A stretch of DNA of 42,074 nt from the NCBI RefSeq assembly GCF_900107255.1, contig NZ_FNPH01000018.1, positions 1-42,074 of the forward strand. The letters are read 5' to 3'. Position 1 is the first letter of the stretch. The number at the start of each line of letters is the position of its first letter. The position numbers were made by a program, and so were the translations under genes. The notes under the pieces are model-generated. The model was not told the origin of the DNA, did no database searches, and worked only from the letters and a program-made list of their open reading frames with translations. Positions 33,504 through 41,634 of the stretch are shown in pieces. Source of the stretch: Micromonospora pattaloongensis (GTDB taxonomy: Bacteria > Actinomycetota > Actinomycetes > Mycobacteriales > Micromonosporaceae).

Positions 33504-34379
33504 ATGGGCGAGATCAAGGTCGGCACGGCGTCCTGGACCGATCGCACGCTGCTGGAGTCGGGGTGGTATCCGCCCTCGGCGGACACCGCCGAGAAGCGGC
33601 TGGGCTACTACGCGAGCCAGTTTCCGCTGGTCGAGGTCGACGCGACCTACTACTCGCCCCCGGCCGAACAGACCGCGGCGCTCTGGGCGGCGCGCACGCC
33701 GCCCGGATTCACGTTCAACGTGAAGGCGTTCAGCCTGCTCACCGGTCACCCGACCCGGGTCTCCGCGCTCTACCGGGACCTCCGGCCGGTCACCGACAAG
33801 AAGAACATCTACCCGGACGACCTCAGCGCCCAGACGTACGAGGAGATCTGGTCGCGGTTCCTCTCCGCGCTCGACCCGCTCGTGGCGGCCGGCAAACTCG
33901 GCGCGCTGCTCTTCCAGTTTCCGCCCTGGTTCGCGATCTCGCGGACGAACAAGCAGTACCTGCTGGAGGTGGAGCAGCGCTGCCGGCCGCTGCGGGCGGT
34001 GTTCGAATTCCGCCACGCCTCCTGGTTCGCCGGGGACAACTGCGCCGAGACCCTGGAGTTCCTGCGCACGCACACGCTGCCGTACGTCTGCGTCGACATG
34101 CCCCAGGGACACCGCTCGTCGGTGCCGCCCGTGCTGGCGGCGACCGCGGAGCTGGCGGTGATGCGGTTCCACGGCCACAGCGAGCGCTGGACGAGCAAGG
34201 ACATCCACGAGAAGTTCGGCTACCGCTACTCCGACGACGAGTTGCGGCGGTGGGCGCCGAAGCTGCGGGCGCTGGCCGAGCAGACCGAGCGGACGCACGT
34301 GCTGATGAACAACTGCGTCCGCGACGCCGCCCAGCGCAACGCGGCGACGCTGGCGGCCCTGCTGGCCGACGCCGGCTGA
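33504..34379 (+). CDS. DUF72 family protein (first copy)
   Basis: 291 residues with a TIM-barrel look: KVGTASWTDRTLLESGWYPP, FPLVEVDATYYSPPAEQTAALW, FTFNVKAFSLLTGHPTR, LGALLFQFPPWFA, AVFEFRHASWF, VCVDMPQGH and AVMRFHGHSERW. All are DUF72 landmarks. The family is structurally known but its biochemical role is not settled. ATG at 33504 has a poor ribosome site (CGCGGGG) and probably relies on coupling with the DksA-like gene 11 bases before it. A good terminator follows. A second DUF72 gene lies at 35805 on the other strand. Confidence 0.88.
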   Translation: MGEIKVGTASWTDRTLLESGWYPPSADTAEKRLGYYASQFPLVEVDATYYSPPAEQTAALWAARTPPGFTFNVKAFSLLTGHPTRVSALYRDLRPVTDKKNIYPDDLSAQTYEEIWSRFLSALDPLVAAGKLGALLFQFPPWFAISRTNKQYLLEVEQRCRPLRAVFEFRHASWFAGDNCAETLEFLRTHTLPYVCVDMPQGHRSSVPPVLAATAELAVMRFHGHSERWTSKDIHEKFGYRYSDDELRRWAPKLRALAEQTERTHVLMNNCVRDAAQRNAATLAALLADAG

Positions 34380-34398
34380 CGACTTTCTCATCTTGACG

Positions 34399-34423
34399 GG
34401 GTGAGGCGCCCTCACCCGTTTTC
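34399..34423 (+). terminator. Terminator after the first DUF72 gene
   Basis: GGGTGAGG-CGC-CCTCACCC (34399-34417), perfect 8-bp stem, followed by GTTTTC. Confidence 0.75.
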
Positions 34424-34441
34424 GCGGAACGCTCGGGCTAC
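34418..34441 (+). promoter_or_regulatory. Weak SigB/SigF-like promoter candidate for DUF2267
   Basis: GTTT (34418-34421), 14-base spacer, GGCTAC (34436-34441), one mismatch from GGGTAC. It shares bases with the terminator tail just upstream. Confidence 0.35.
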
Positions 34442-34511
34442 GTCGAGGTGGCGAGTGGTGCGGGTCGCGCACGCCGCCTCCCGCATTACTGACTCGAGAA
34501 GGGCCGCAGAG

Positions 34512-34943
34512 ATGACAAGTTCCCAAGTAGCTGTCCTGGACGGCACCGTGGAGAAGACCAACCGGGTCCTCAAGGACATCGAGCAGGCCTACGGCTGGCC
34601 GCGGGAGCGCCGCAACCAGTCGTACCTGGCGTTGCGGGCGGTGCTGCACTGCCTGCGTGACCGGCTCCCGGTCGGCGAGGCGGTCCAGCTCTCCGCGCAG
34701 CTGCCGCTGCTGATCCGCGGCATCTACTACGACGGCTGGGAGCCGGACAAGGCGCCGGAGAAGATGGGGCGCAGCGAGTTCCTGGCGCGGGTCCGGGAGG
34801 ACTTCCGCTTCGAGATCGACGGTGGGATCGAACGGCTGGTGCAGACCGTCCTGACGGCGCTGCGCCCGTACATCACCGACGGCGAGTGGCAGGACGTCAA
34901 GTCCAGCATGCCGAAGGAACTGATGTCGATGTTGCCGGCGTGA
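34512..34943 (+). CDS. DUF2267 family protein
   Basis: 143 residues, all helical. NRVLKDIEQAYGWPRERRNQ, YLALRAVLHCLRDRLPVGEA and LPLLIRGIYYDGWEPDKAPEKM identify DUF2267, a cytoplasmic family common in stress-induced gene sets. Function is not established. ATG at 34512 begins MTSSQVAVLD with AGAAGGG upstream; the open frame from 34401 crosses the terminator and is rejected. Dps follows 96 bases later on the same strand. Confidence 0.88.
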   Translation: MTSSQVAVLDGTVEKTNRVLKDIEQAYGWPRERRNQSYLALRAVLHCLRDRLPVGEAVQLSAQLPLLIRGIYYDGWEPDKAPEKMGRSEFLARVREDFRFEIDGGIERLVQTVLTALRPYITDGEWQDVKSSMPKELMSMLPA

Positions 34944-35039
34944 CGTCGGCGCTGACCGAGCCCGACCGGGCCGCCCACGTCGGGCCGGCGGGCGCTCCAC
35001 CTCGACCCGCGCGGGTCGACACCACCATCGGGAGCCGAG

Positions 35040-35675
35040 ATGACAGCCCCAGGCGGCAGCCAGCCCTGGCTGCACTCGTACGGCAAGGAGATCCAGCCCT
35101 TCGGCACCGTCCGACAGTTGCCGATCGCGTTGGGCTTCGAGACCCGCATGCGCTCGTGCGAGCGGTTGAACCGGGTCCTCGCCGACACCCAGATCCTGTA
35201 CTCGCTCTACAAGAAGCACCACTGGCTCATGCGCGGGGTGACCTTCTATCAGCTGCATCTGCTCCTCGACGAGCACGCCAAGCAGCAGCTGGCCATCGTC
35301 GACAAGATCGCCGAACGGGTACAGACGCTCGGCGGGATCGCGGTGGGCGACCCCCGGCACGTCGCCGAGATCACCCAGATCCCGCGGGCGCCGAACGGGG
35401 TCGAGGAGATCCCGTCGATGCTCTCCCGGCTGCTCCAGGCGCACGAGATGATCCTGATCGCTGCCCGTGGCATCGCGAAGGAGGCGGCGGACTGTGGCGA
35501 CGACGGCACGAACGACCTGCTGATCTCCGATGTGGTCCGGACCGGCGAGATGCAGGCGTGGATGCTCGCCGAGCACCTGGTCGACACACCGCTGGTCTAC
35601 GCCCCCGACGGCCAGCAGGGTGACCGGCTGGTGAGCACCGCGCACGCCACGAGCATGCGCCCCGGCATCCCGTGA
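35040..35675 (+). CDS. dps: Dps-type DNA protection / mini-ferritin protein
   Basis: 211 residues, longer than the usual 160-180, with extensions at both ends. The ferroxidase ligands keep the exact spacing of E. coli Dps: H61, H73, D77, D88 and E92 (KKHHWLMRG, QLHLLLDEHAKQ, AIVDKIAERV). It oxidises and stores iron with H2O2 and assembles as a dodecamer. The C-terminal tail (PDGQQGDRLVSTAHATSMRP) is polar. ATG at 35040 follows GGGAG. Tandem 16-base repeats begin at its stop codon, followed by a large hairpin. Confidence 0.9.
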   Translation: MTAPGGSQPWLHSYGKEIQPFGTVRQLPIALGFETRMRSCERLNRVLADTQILYSLYKKHHWLMRGVTFYQLHLLLDEHAKQQLAIVDKIAERVQTLGGIAVGDPRHVAEITQIPRAPNGVEEIPSMLSRLLQAHEMILIAARGIAKEAADCGDDGTNDLLISDVVRTGEMQAWMLAEHLVDTPLVYAPDGQQGDRLVSTAHATSMRPGIP

Positions 35676-35731
35676 CGATCCCGGTGACCGTCGGTCCCGG
35701 TGGCCGTCGATCCCGGTGATCGTCGATCCCG
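35672..35731. repeat. Tandem 16-bp repeats after dps
   Basis: Three full units GTG[A/G][C/T]CGTCG[G/A]TCCCG (35684-35699, 35700-35715, 35716-35731) and one shortened unit (35672-35683) that includes the dps stop codon. Units differ at only three positions. They lead straight into the inverted repeat at 35732. Confidence 0.85.
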
Positions 35732-35790
35732 GTGATCAGGGACCGTGCTCGCGACACGCCGACGCCGCGCGCGAGCTGGTCCCTGATCAC
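35732..35790. terminator. Large two-part hairpin between dps and the second DUF72 gene
   Basis: GTGATCAGGGACC (35732-35744) pairs perfectly with GGTCCCTGATCAC (35778-35790), and inside it GCTCGCG (35747-35753) pairs with CGCGAGC (35770-35776). It lies between convergent genes, so a bidirectional terminator is the default reading; no T-run follows. Confidence 0.65.
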
Positions 35791-35804
35791 GCGGATCTGG
35801 GGGG

Positions 35805-36560
35805 TTAGGGGGTGCGGGTGACGCGGTGGGTGCGGTGGGTGCGGTGGGTGGCGATTCGGGCCAGGGCTGACGCGTCGGTTAGGGCGGCGGCGTCGGGGTC
35901 GTTGTTGAAGTAGACGTAGACCGGGGTGGCGTCATCGTAGGTGGTGGCGATGCGGTCGACCCAGGAGGTCAGCGCGGCGCGGCCGTAGCGCGGGCGGGGG
36001 TTGGCGGCGCCCTCGTGCAGCCGGACGTAGCCGAAGTCCGCGGTGCGCCACAGCGGGGTGACGGGCCGCCCCCTGCGGTCGGCCCAGCACAGGGCCGCGC
36101 CCCGCTTCGTCAGCGTCTCCCGCACCTCGTCGGTCCACCAACTGGGGTGCCGTGGTTCGACCGCGACCCGCACCTCGGGCGGGAAGAGCGCGAGCGTGGC
36201 GTCCAGCGCGCCAACGTCGGCGCGCAGGGTGGGCGGCAGCTGCAGCAGCACCGGCCCGAGCCGGTCGCCGAGCGCGGTCGCCCGGCTCAGGAACCGCTCG
36301 ACCGGCTCGGTGGGCTCCCGCAGCCGCTTGATGTGCGTCAGAAAGCGGCTCATCTTGACCGCCACGCAGAAGTCGTCGGGCGTGCGCGCGCGCCACTGGG
36401 CGAACGTGTCCCGCTCGGGCAGCCGGTAGAACGCGTTGTTGACCTCGACGGTGACGAAGCGCGCGGCGTAGTGCTCGAGCCAGCACCGCTGCGGCAGGCC
36501 GCCGTAGAACCGGTCGCGCCAGTCGCGGTACTGCCATCCCGAGGTGCCGACCAGAATCAT
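35805..36560 (-). CDS. DUF72 family protein (second copy)
   Basis: 251 residues. ILVGTSGWQYRDWRDRFYGG, FVTVEVNNAFYRLPERDTFAQW, FCVAVKMSRFLTHIKRL, LGPVLLQLPPTL, VAVEPRHPSWW, FGYVRLHEG and YVYFNNDPDAAA are the standard DUF72 sequence. It is closer to the common bacterial YecE-like form than the copy at 33504. ATG at 36560 begins at the conserved MILVGTSGWQ; 36593 is possible but has no ribosome site. The C-terminus carries three copies of Thr-His-Arg. A 19-bp hairpin ending the GH3 gene lies just upstream. Confidence 0.9.
   Translation of the reverse strand: MILVGTSGWQYRDWRDRFYGGLPQRCWLEHYAARFVTVEVNNAFYRLPERDTFAQWRARTPDDFCVAVKMSRFLTHIKRLREPTEPVERFLSRATALGDRLGPVLLQLPPTLRADVGALDATLALFPPEVRVAVEPRHPSWWTDEVRETLTKRGAALCWADRRGRPVTPLWRTADFGYVRLHEGAANPRPRYGRAALTSWVDRIATTYDDATPVYVYFNNDPDAAALTDASALARIATHRTHRTHRVTRTP
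35823..35849 (-). repeat. Three perfect 9-bp repeats encoding Thr-His-Arg
   Basis: GCGGTGGGT three times (35823-35849, plus-strand reading), in frame near the C-terminus of the DUF72 gene. Confidence 0.9.
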
Positions 36561-36608
36561 GCCGTCGATGTGCCCCGCCGCCGCGGGTTCCATGCCCGTT
36601 CGACGGTC

Positions 36609-36648
36609 GATGAGGGGCTTGGCGGACCCGTCCGCCAGGCCCCTCATC
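36609..36648. terminator. Terminator of the GH3 gene
   Basis: GATGAGGGGC-T-TGGCGGAC pairs with GTCCGCCA-G-GCCCCTCATC around CC, 19 bp with one T-G pair, 7 bases after the GH3 stop on the minus strand. No T-run. Confidence 0.8.
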
Positions 36649-36655
36649 ATTGCGG

Positions 36656-39124
36656 TCAGTGGACGGTCACCGCCGCGGTCAGCCGCCGCCGGTAATCGAC
36701 GCGCCGCTCCGGACCGGTCAGCCGGACGAGGACCGTGTGCCGGTGGTCGGCGCTGGAGGCCGAGAGCCGCAGCTCCAGCTCGCCCGGCTCCACGATCCGG
36801 TGCCCGGAGCGGCCGGTGAAGCAGGACAGGTCGGCGTGCACCCGAAACTCGACCCGGCGCGCCTCGCCGGGCCCGAGCGCGACGCGGGCGTACCCGGTCA
36901 GGCGCTGCACCGGCCGGGTCACCTGGGCGATCGGGTCGTGCAGGTACAGCTGCACCACCTCCGCGCCGGCCCGGTGGCCGGTGTTGCGTACCGCGAGCGA
37001 CAGCGTCAGCTCCCCGTCCGTGCCGAGCTCCACCGGGCCCGGCACCGGCGCTCCGTCGACCCGCACGTCCTCCCAGGCGAACGCGGTGTAGGACAGCCCG
37101 TGCCCGAAGGGGAACAACGGGGTCGGGTCGACGGTGCTGACCTCGGTCCGGTGCGCCAGCGCGGGGCCGTGATAGCCGGCGGGCTGCCCGCCCGGGCGGC
37201 GCGGGACGCCGACCGGCAGCCGGCCGGACGGGCAGACCCGCCCGCTGAGCACCCCGGCCACCGCCGGCCCGCCCTCCTCGCCGGGGAAGAACGCCTGGAC
37301 CACCGCGGCGAGCCGGTCGGCGTACCGGCCGAGCGCGTAGGGGCGTCCGCTGAGCATTACCAGCACGACCGGGGTGCCGGTGGCCAGCACCGCGTCGAGC
37401 AGCTCCGCCTGCCGGCCCGGCAGCTCCAGATCCTCCGCGTCGCACCCCTCCCCGGAGGTGCCGGCGCCGAACAGGCCCGCCCGGTCACCGAGCACCGCGA
37501 CGCAGACGTCGGCGTTCGCCGCCGCCGCGGCGGCCCGCACGATCTCCGGCATCTCCTGCTCGTCGAGCGTGCCGCCGGCCACGTGCGCGAGCCCGGCGGC
37601 TCCCAGCTCGGTGCGGAGCGCCGCCAGCAGCGTCGGGATCGCCACGGCGCCGGACAGGCCGGGGTGCGCGTCGGCGACGTGGCTCGGGAATGAGTAGCAG
37701 TTGAGCATCGCGGCCGGCGAGTCGGCGAGCGGGCCGACCACCGCGACGCGGGAGCCGGGGCGCAGCGGCAGCGTCCCGTCGTTGGCCAGCAGCACCACCG
37801 ACTCCTCGGCGAGCTGTCGCGCGAGCTCCCGGTGCGCGGGCGGATCCAGGTCCACGCCCCCGTCGGCGCCGTCGGGTCCGGCGAGCGCGGGCGGGGTCGG
37901 CTGCCAGTCCGGGTCGAGCAGGCCCAGCTCGCACTTCTGCCGCAGCACCCGCCGCGCCGCGCGGTCCACCAGGGAGACCGGCACCGCTCCGGCGCGGACC
38001 GCGCGCAGCAGGGGCGGCCCGTAGCAGCGGACGGCCGGAAGCTCCACGTCGACGCCGGCGGTGAGCGCCAGCGCCGCGGCCTCGGCGGGGGTGGCCGCGA
38101 CCCCGTGCAGCGACTGCAGGAACGACACCCCGAAGTAGTCGGCCACGACGGTGCCGGTGAAGCCCCAGGCGTCGCGGAGCAGACCGGTGAGCAGCGTCTC
38201 GTCCGCGGCGCAGGGAACACCGTCGATTTCGGCGTACGAGTGCATCACCGAGCGGGCGCCCCCGTCGCGCAGCGCCATCTCGAAGGGGAGCAGCAGCGTG
38301 TCGGCGAGCTCGCGCGGGCCCACCGCGACCGGGCCGAAGTTGCGCCCCGCGCGCGAGGCCGAGTAACCGGCGAAGTGCTTGAGCGTGGCGACGATCCCGG
38401 CGGACTCCAGGCCCCGGACGTACGCCGTCCCGATCGTCCCGACCAGGTACGGGTCCTCGCCGATCGTCTCCTCCGTGCGGCCCCACCGAGGGTCGCGGAC
38501 CACGTCGAGCACCGGGGCGAGCCCCTGATGGATGCCGAGCCGGCGCATCGTGGCGCCGATCTGCGCGGCCATCCTCCCGACCAGCGCCGGATCGAAGGAC
38601 GCGCCCCAGGCCAGCGGCGTCGGATAAACGGTCGCGCCCCAGGTCATGACGCCCGCGAGGCACTCCTCGTGGGCGAGCGCCGGGATCCCGAACCGGCCTG
38701 CCGCGACGATCTCGGCCTGCCGGCGCGCCAGCGCCGCCGCGCCGGCCGCCGGATCCACCGGTGCGGTGCCGAACGGCCGGGTGAGCTGACCGAGCCCGGA
38801 CCGGGTGAGCTCGGTCCAGTCCAGCGTCTCGTCGACCAGGTCGTGCTGGTGCGGCGCCATGTCGTGTTCGGTCGCGGTCGCGCCGAGCCACATTCCGGAC
38901 AGCTGGGCGAGCTTCTCTTCCAGCGTGAGCCGGGCCAGCAGGTCCTCGACGCGTTCCTCAGCCGGAAGCGACGGGTCCTGCCAGGGCGCGCGTCCGGGCG
39001 CCGGCGCCCCGCCGCTGCCGTCGCGCGCGGCCGGTCCGGCCACGGCGGGTGCCTCGTGCACCGCGGCGACCTGACCGGGGCCGGTGTCGGGCCGGTCGAG
39101 GGACGCGTGGCCGTTGCTGCTCAC
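36656..39124 (-). CDS. Glycoside hydrolase family 3 beta-glycosidase
   Basis: 822 residues. The N-terminal barrel runs from EERVEDLLARLTLEEKLAQLSG through GLAPVLDVVRDPRWGRTEETIGEDPYL, ATLKHFAGYSASRAGRNFG (KH at 249-250) and SVMHSYAEIDGVPC. The nucleophile is D329 in GTVVADYFGV. The GH3 C-terminal sandwich (RVAVVGPLADSPAAMLNCYS, VLVMLSGRPY) and a fibronectin III-like end (PLFPFGHGLSYTAF, ELTLSLAVRNTG) follow. No signal peptide, so it acts on imported beta-glucosides or xylosides. GTG at 39124 has AGGAGG six bases upstream; the frame to 39337 is non-conserved. A TTTCCGGAAA palindrome lies 95 bases upstream. Confidence 0.92.
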   Translation of the reverse strand: MSSNGHASLDRPDTGPGQVAAVHEAPAVAGPAARDGSGGAPAPGRAPWQDPSLPAEERVEDLLARLTLEEKLAQLSGMWLGATATEHDMAPHQHDLVDETLDWTELTRSGLGQLTRPFGTAPVDPAAGAAALARRQAEIVAAGRFGIPALAHEECLAGVMTWGATVYPTPLAWGASFDPALVGRMAAQIGATMRRLGIHQGLAPVLDVVRDPRWGRTEETIGEDPYLVGTIGTAYVRGLESAGIVATLKHFAGYSASRAGRNFGPVAVGPRELADTLLLPFEMALRDGGARSVMHSYAEIDGVPCAADETLLTGLLRDAWGFTGTVVADYFGVSFLQSLHGVAATPAEAAALALTAGVDVELPAVRCYGPPLLRAVRAGAVPVSLVDRAARRVLRQKCELGLLDPDWQPTPPALAGPDGADGGVDLDPPAHRELARQLAEESVVLLANDGTLPLRPGSRVAVVGPLADSPAAMLNCYSFPSHVADAHPGLSGAVAIPTLLAALRTELGAAGLAHVAGGTLDEQEMPEIVRAAAAAANADVCVAVLGDRAGLFGAGTSGEGCDAEDLELPGRQAELLDAVLATGTPVVLVMLSGRPYALGRYADRLAAVVQAFFPGEEGGPAVAGVLSGRVCPSGRLPVGVPRRPGGQPAGYHGPALAHRTEVSTVDPTPLFPFGHGLSYTAFAWEDVRVDGAPVPGPVELGTDGELTLSLAVRNTGHRAGAEVVQLYLHDPIAQVTRPVQRLTGYARVALGPGEARRVEFRVHADLSCFTGRSGHRIVEPGELELRLSASSADHRHTVLVRLTGPERRVDYRRRLTAAVTVH

Positions 39125-39467
39125 AGGCAGCCTCCTGTCCTCGGTGTTGCGGGGGTGGGCGGCAGCGGCGCAGCACGGCGCACCCGTCGCGCCGCGGACT
39201 CGCGCTACTTCCGATATGTTTCCGGAAATCTGCGTCGGAGTCGAGCCCGAACGCGACACCGGGGGACCGGATGTCGCGGAGCGAAGCGCACTTATCGGAC
39301 GTTCTCCGAGTTCGCAGGCCCGGCACGGGTCGATCACGCGCCGGGGCGAGACCGAAAATTGCGGACGCCGCAGCCGGGCCGCCGCCGACGCGTGCCGCGA
39401 TGTGGAACCGGTCGACGGGTACGCGGCCGCGCGCGCATCGCCGAGATTCCCGCCGACCTCGTGCGGG
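39125..39467. other. 343-base intergenic region before the GH3 gene
   Basis: No convincing ORF. It holds the GH3 ribosome site at its left end and the operator-like palindrome at 39219-39228, in the one AT-richer patch (CGATATGTTTCCGGAAATC). The rest is GC-rich without clear structure; the cholesterol oxidase stop lies at its right edge. Confidence 0.6.
39219..39228. promoter_or_regulatory. TTTCCGGAAA palindrome, candidate sugar-regulator operator
   Basis: A perfect 10-bp palindrome inside an AT-richer patch upstream of the GH3 gene. LacI- or ROK-type repressors of glycan genes in actinobacteria use short palindromes of this style. No regulator gene is adjacent. Confidence 0.45.
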
Positions 39468-41192
39468 TCAGTCCAGCAGCCGGTCCAGGAACGGGTTGGT
39501 GAACACCCGGTGCGGGTCGAAGCGCGCCAGCGTCGCGGCGGCGGCGCTGAAGGAACCCGCCCCGCCGCTCGGGAACGACGCCCGTACCGTCTCGTCGAGC
39601 ACCGTCGGGTCGGACCAGGCGCCGGCCGGGCCGTACGCCCAGCCCTTCGACCACTCCACGCGGGCGGCCGCCCATGACCCGTCGTACGTGCCGAAGATGA
39701 ACGCCTCGAGTTCGGCGTAGAAGGCGGCGGCGTCCGGGGTGCCGGGGAGGGTGAGCACGTCGAGCCAGACCGCGACGTCCCATTCCGGACGGTCGTCGCG
39801 CGGTCGCACCGCGGACAGCGCCGCCGGCGCCGCCCCGGCCACCGCCACGTCGCCCGGCTCGTCGAGCCCCGTCACCCGGATCTCGACCGACCCGTTCACC
39901 GGGTAACGCCCCCGCGCCGCGTAGCCCGCCAGCAGCTCGCCGTAGAACCGCGTGAAGCCGTGCACCACCCGCTGCACGTCGGCGCGCCGGCACAGCACCG
40001 CGTACCCGTTGGCGTGCACCCGCAACGTGGTGGGCCGGATGTAGAGCAGGACGTTGCGGGAGGCGCCCCAGATATCGGCCGAGACGGTCGCGGTGAGCCC
40101 GGCGGCGGTCGCGGCGTACTGGGCCTGGCCCAGCAGCGGCGCGAGGTAGTGCTCGCCGGCGACGATCCGCCCGGCGAGCTCCGCCACCGGCTCCGGGACG
40201 TTGTCGGAGAACGGATAGTTGTACGGGCCGGTCACCGGACGGCTCGTCGCCGGCCGGACCGGGTTGACGCTCCAGATCTTCAGCCAGGGCTTGTCGGTGA
40301 AGGCGAACCAGATCACCTCCACCCGCCCGCTGTCGTCGAGGAAGCGCTCGACGGTGCGTCCCGGCGCGCCGGGCGGCGCGAAGAGCTCGGCCGCTGGGAT
40401 GTCGACCCGGCTCAGACAGCGCAGCGGGCGATCGGGCGCGACGCGCAGCGTCACCTCGGTGAGAAACGCGCGCCCGAGCTGCACCAGGAACGCCGCGGCC
40501 TCCGGTTCCGAGCGGTGGAACGTGCGCAGCGTGTAGCCGTCGCGTTCGGCGTCCCAGACCACGGCGGTGCAGGAGACGACGAGGTTGCTCAGCGAGCCGT
40601 ACGTGGCGCCCCGCAACCGCCGCTCGCCGGCGGCCGGCACGGCGGTGCCGTGCGCGCCGATCGCGAGCGCGCCGCCGACCGACAGGTCCCCCGGCGCCGG
40701 GGTCGCGGTCACGCCGTAGCCGGCGGTGCCCAGGTACTCCAGCAGCGCCTCCAGCGCCGCGCCGCTCTGCACCCGGACCGCCGGGGCGTCGCCCGGCGCC
40801 ATCGACATCGCGGTGAGGTGCCGGGTGGTGTCGACGAGCACGACCCGGCTGGCGCACGACGTCGCGGGCGTGACGGTGAGCGGCGACCACCCGTGCCGGT
40901 ACCCCTGCGCGCGCAGCGTGTACCCGTGCGCGCGCGCCCAGTTCGCGACCGTCACCACGTCGGCCGGCGTCGCCGGCACGCACGTCCACACCGGATCCAC
41001 GCGCGTCTCGCCCGACCAGTTCTCGTACACGCGGCGCAACAGCGGGACGGTGCCCGGAAACCCCGGTGGAACGGGGCACCCGGGATCGGCGTGGTCGACG
41101 CCGACGGCGCCGACCGGCGTCCACAGCAGACCGATGGCGCCGGCGCCGGCCAGTAACCGCCGTCGCGAAACAGGCCCGTATTCGTCGCGCAT
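39468..41192 (-). CDS. Tat-exported type II cholesterol oxidase-like flavoprotein (VAO family)
   Basis: 574 residues. A twin-arginine signal SRRRLL (9-14) precedes a hydrophobic stretch. The FAD-binding PCMH-type domain covers about 70-260: VPATPADVVTVANWARAHGY, RAQGYRHGWSP, GDLSVGGALAIGAHGTAVPA with H181 as the probable covalent FAD site. The cholesterol oxidase substrate-binding domain follows (FLVQLGRAFLTEVTLRV, WFAFTDKPWLKIW, YNYPFSDNVP). The end is RFDPHRVFTNPFLDRLLD. It would oxidise 3-beta-hydroxysterols outside the cell, making H2O2. ATG at 41192 follows GGGAGG; the frame beyond, to 41888, is an antisense shadow. Substrate is inferred from the family. Confidence 0.88.
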   Translation of the reverse strand: MRDEYGPVSRRRLLAGAGAIGLLWTPVGAVGVDHADPGCPVPPGFPGTVPLLRRVYENWSGETRVDPVWTCVPATPADVVTVANWARAHGYTLRAQGYRHGWSPLTVTPATSCASRVVLVDTTRHLTAMSMAPGDAPAVRVQSGAALEALLEYLGTAGYGVTATPAPGDLSVGGALAIGAHGTAVPAAGERRLRGATYGSLSNLVVSCTAVVWDAERDGYTLRTFHRSEPEAAAFLVQLGRAFLTEVTLRVAPDRPLRCLSRVDIPAAELFAPPGAPGRTVERFLDDSGRVEVIWFAFTDKPWLKIWSVNPVRPATSRPVTGPYNYPFSDNVPEPVAELAGRIVAGEHYLAPLLGQAQYAATAAGLTATVSADIWGASRNVLLYIRPTTLRVHANGYAVLCRRADVQRVVHGFTRFYGELLAGYAARGRYPVNGSVEIRVTGLDEPGDVAVAGAAPAALSAVRPRDDRPEWDVAVWLDVLTLPGTPDAAAFYAELEAFIFGTYDGSWAAARVEWSKGWAYGPAGAWSDPTVLDETVRASFPSGGAGSFSAAAATLARFDPHRVFTNPFLDRLLD

Positions 41193-41634
41193 GCCGCCTC
41201 CCGCGTCGCACATGGCGTGTCGATCGAACGATAGATGACGAGCGATGAGCCCGCAGCGGAAAGGCGGATTCCGCGGGTGGGGCCCTCGCATTTCGCCCGT
41301 GCCGGGACATGGCGGACGCAGACGTGGCGACGGCGAATGCTCTCGAACCCCGGAGTCGCGCGGAATGGCACAGCCGCCGTCGTCGTTGTGTACCACGGTC
41401 GGCGTCGTTGTTTCCGGCGGATGGAATAGCCGGGCAGCGGCGGTGGTTGTGCCACGTCCCGCCGCACGACGGCGGGGGAATTGCCGGCCGGTCGCCGTCG
41501 TTGTACATGGTCCCCGCCGCCGAATATCAGACTTTCTTCCGGGTGTCGTTGCCCCGGGCCCCGTGTGCCTTGATGTCCGTTTGATCGGCGCGCGGTGATG
41601 ACTTTCTTCAACCCCCCGAGAGATTGGATTTGTC
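41193..41634. other. 442-base divergent intergenic region
   Basis: It separates the cholesterol oxidase (minus) from the exported protein at 41635 (plus). Near the oxidase an AT-richer CGATCGAACGATAG patch (41221-41234) may hold its promoter. The middle holds three diverged 43-base repeats (41362-41504). The final 90 bases contain a CCCCGGGCCCCG palindrome and pyrimidine-rich tracts. I see no convincing gene. Confidence 0.55.
41362..41504. repeat. Three diverged copies of a ~43-bp repeat
   Basis: Each copy has GGAAT followed 18-19 bases later by CG[T/G][C/G]GTTGT: GGAAT at 41362, 41423 and 41477; core at 41381, 41441 and 41496. Each is followed by a CCACGG/CCACGTCC/CATGGTCC block and GCCG. 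An extra core lies at 41403. Periods are 61 and 54 bases. Confidence 0.5.

Noticed and set aside
33171-35645. 824-codon minus-strand frame under DksA, DUF72, DUF2267 and Dps genes
   Set aside because: It crosses four well-supported genes and two intergenic regions and has shadow composition.
39334-41508. 724-codon minus-strand frame overlapping cholesterol oxidase
   Set aside because: Low-complexity Arg/Ala/Gly translation in a different frame from the recognisable oxidase.
41193-41634. c-di-AMP (ydaO-type) riboswitch before the wall-hydrolase-like gene
   Set aside because: Such switches are common before actinobacterial wall hydrolases, but I could not find the conserved ydaO blocks here.
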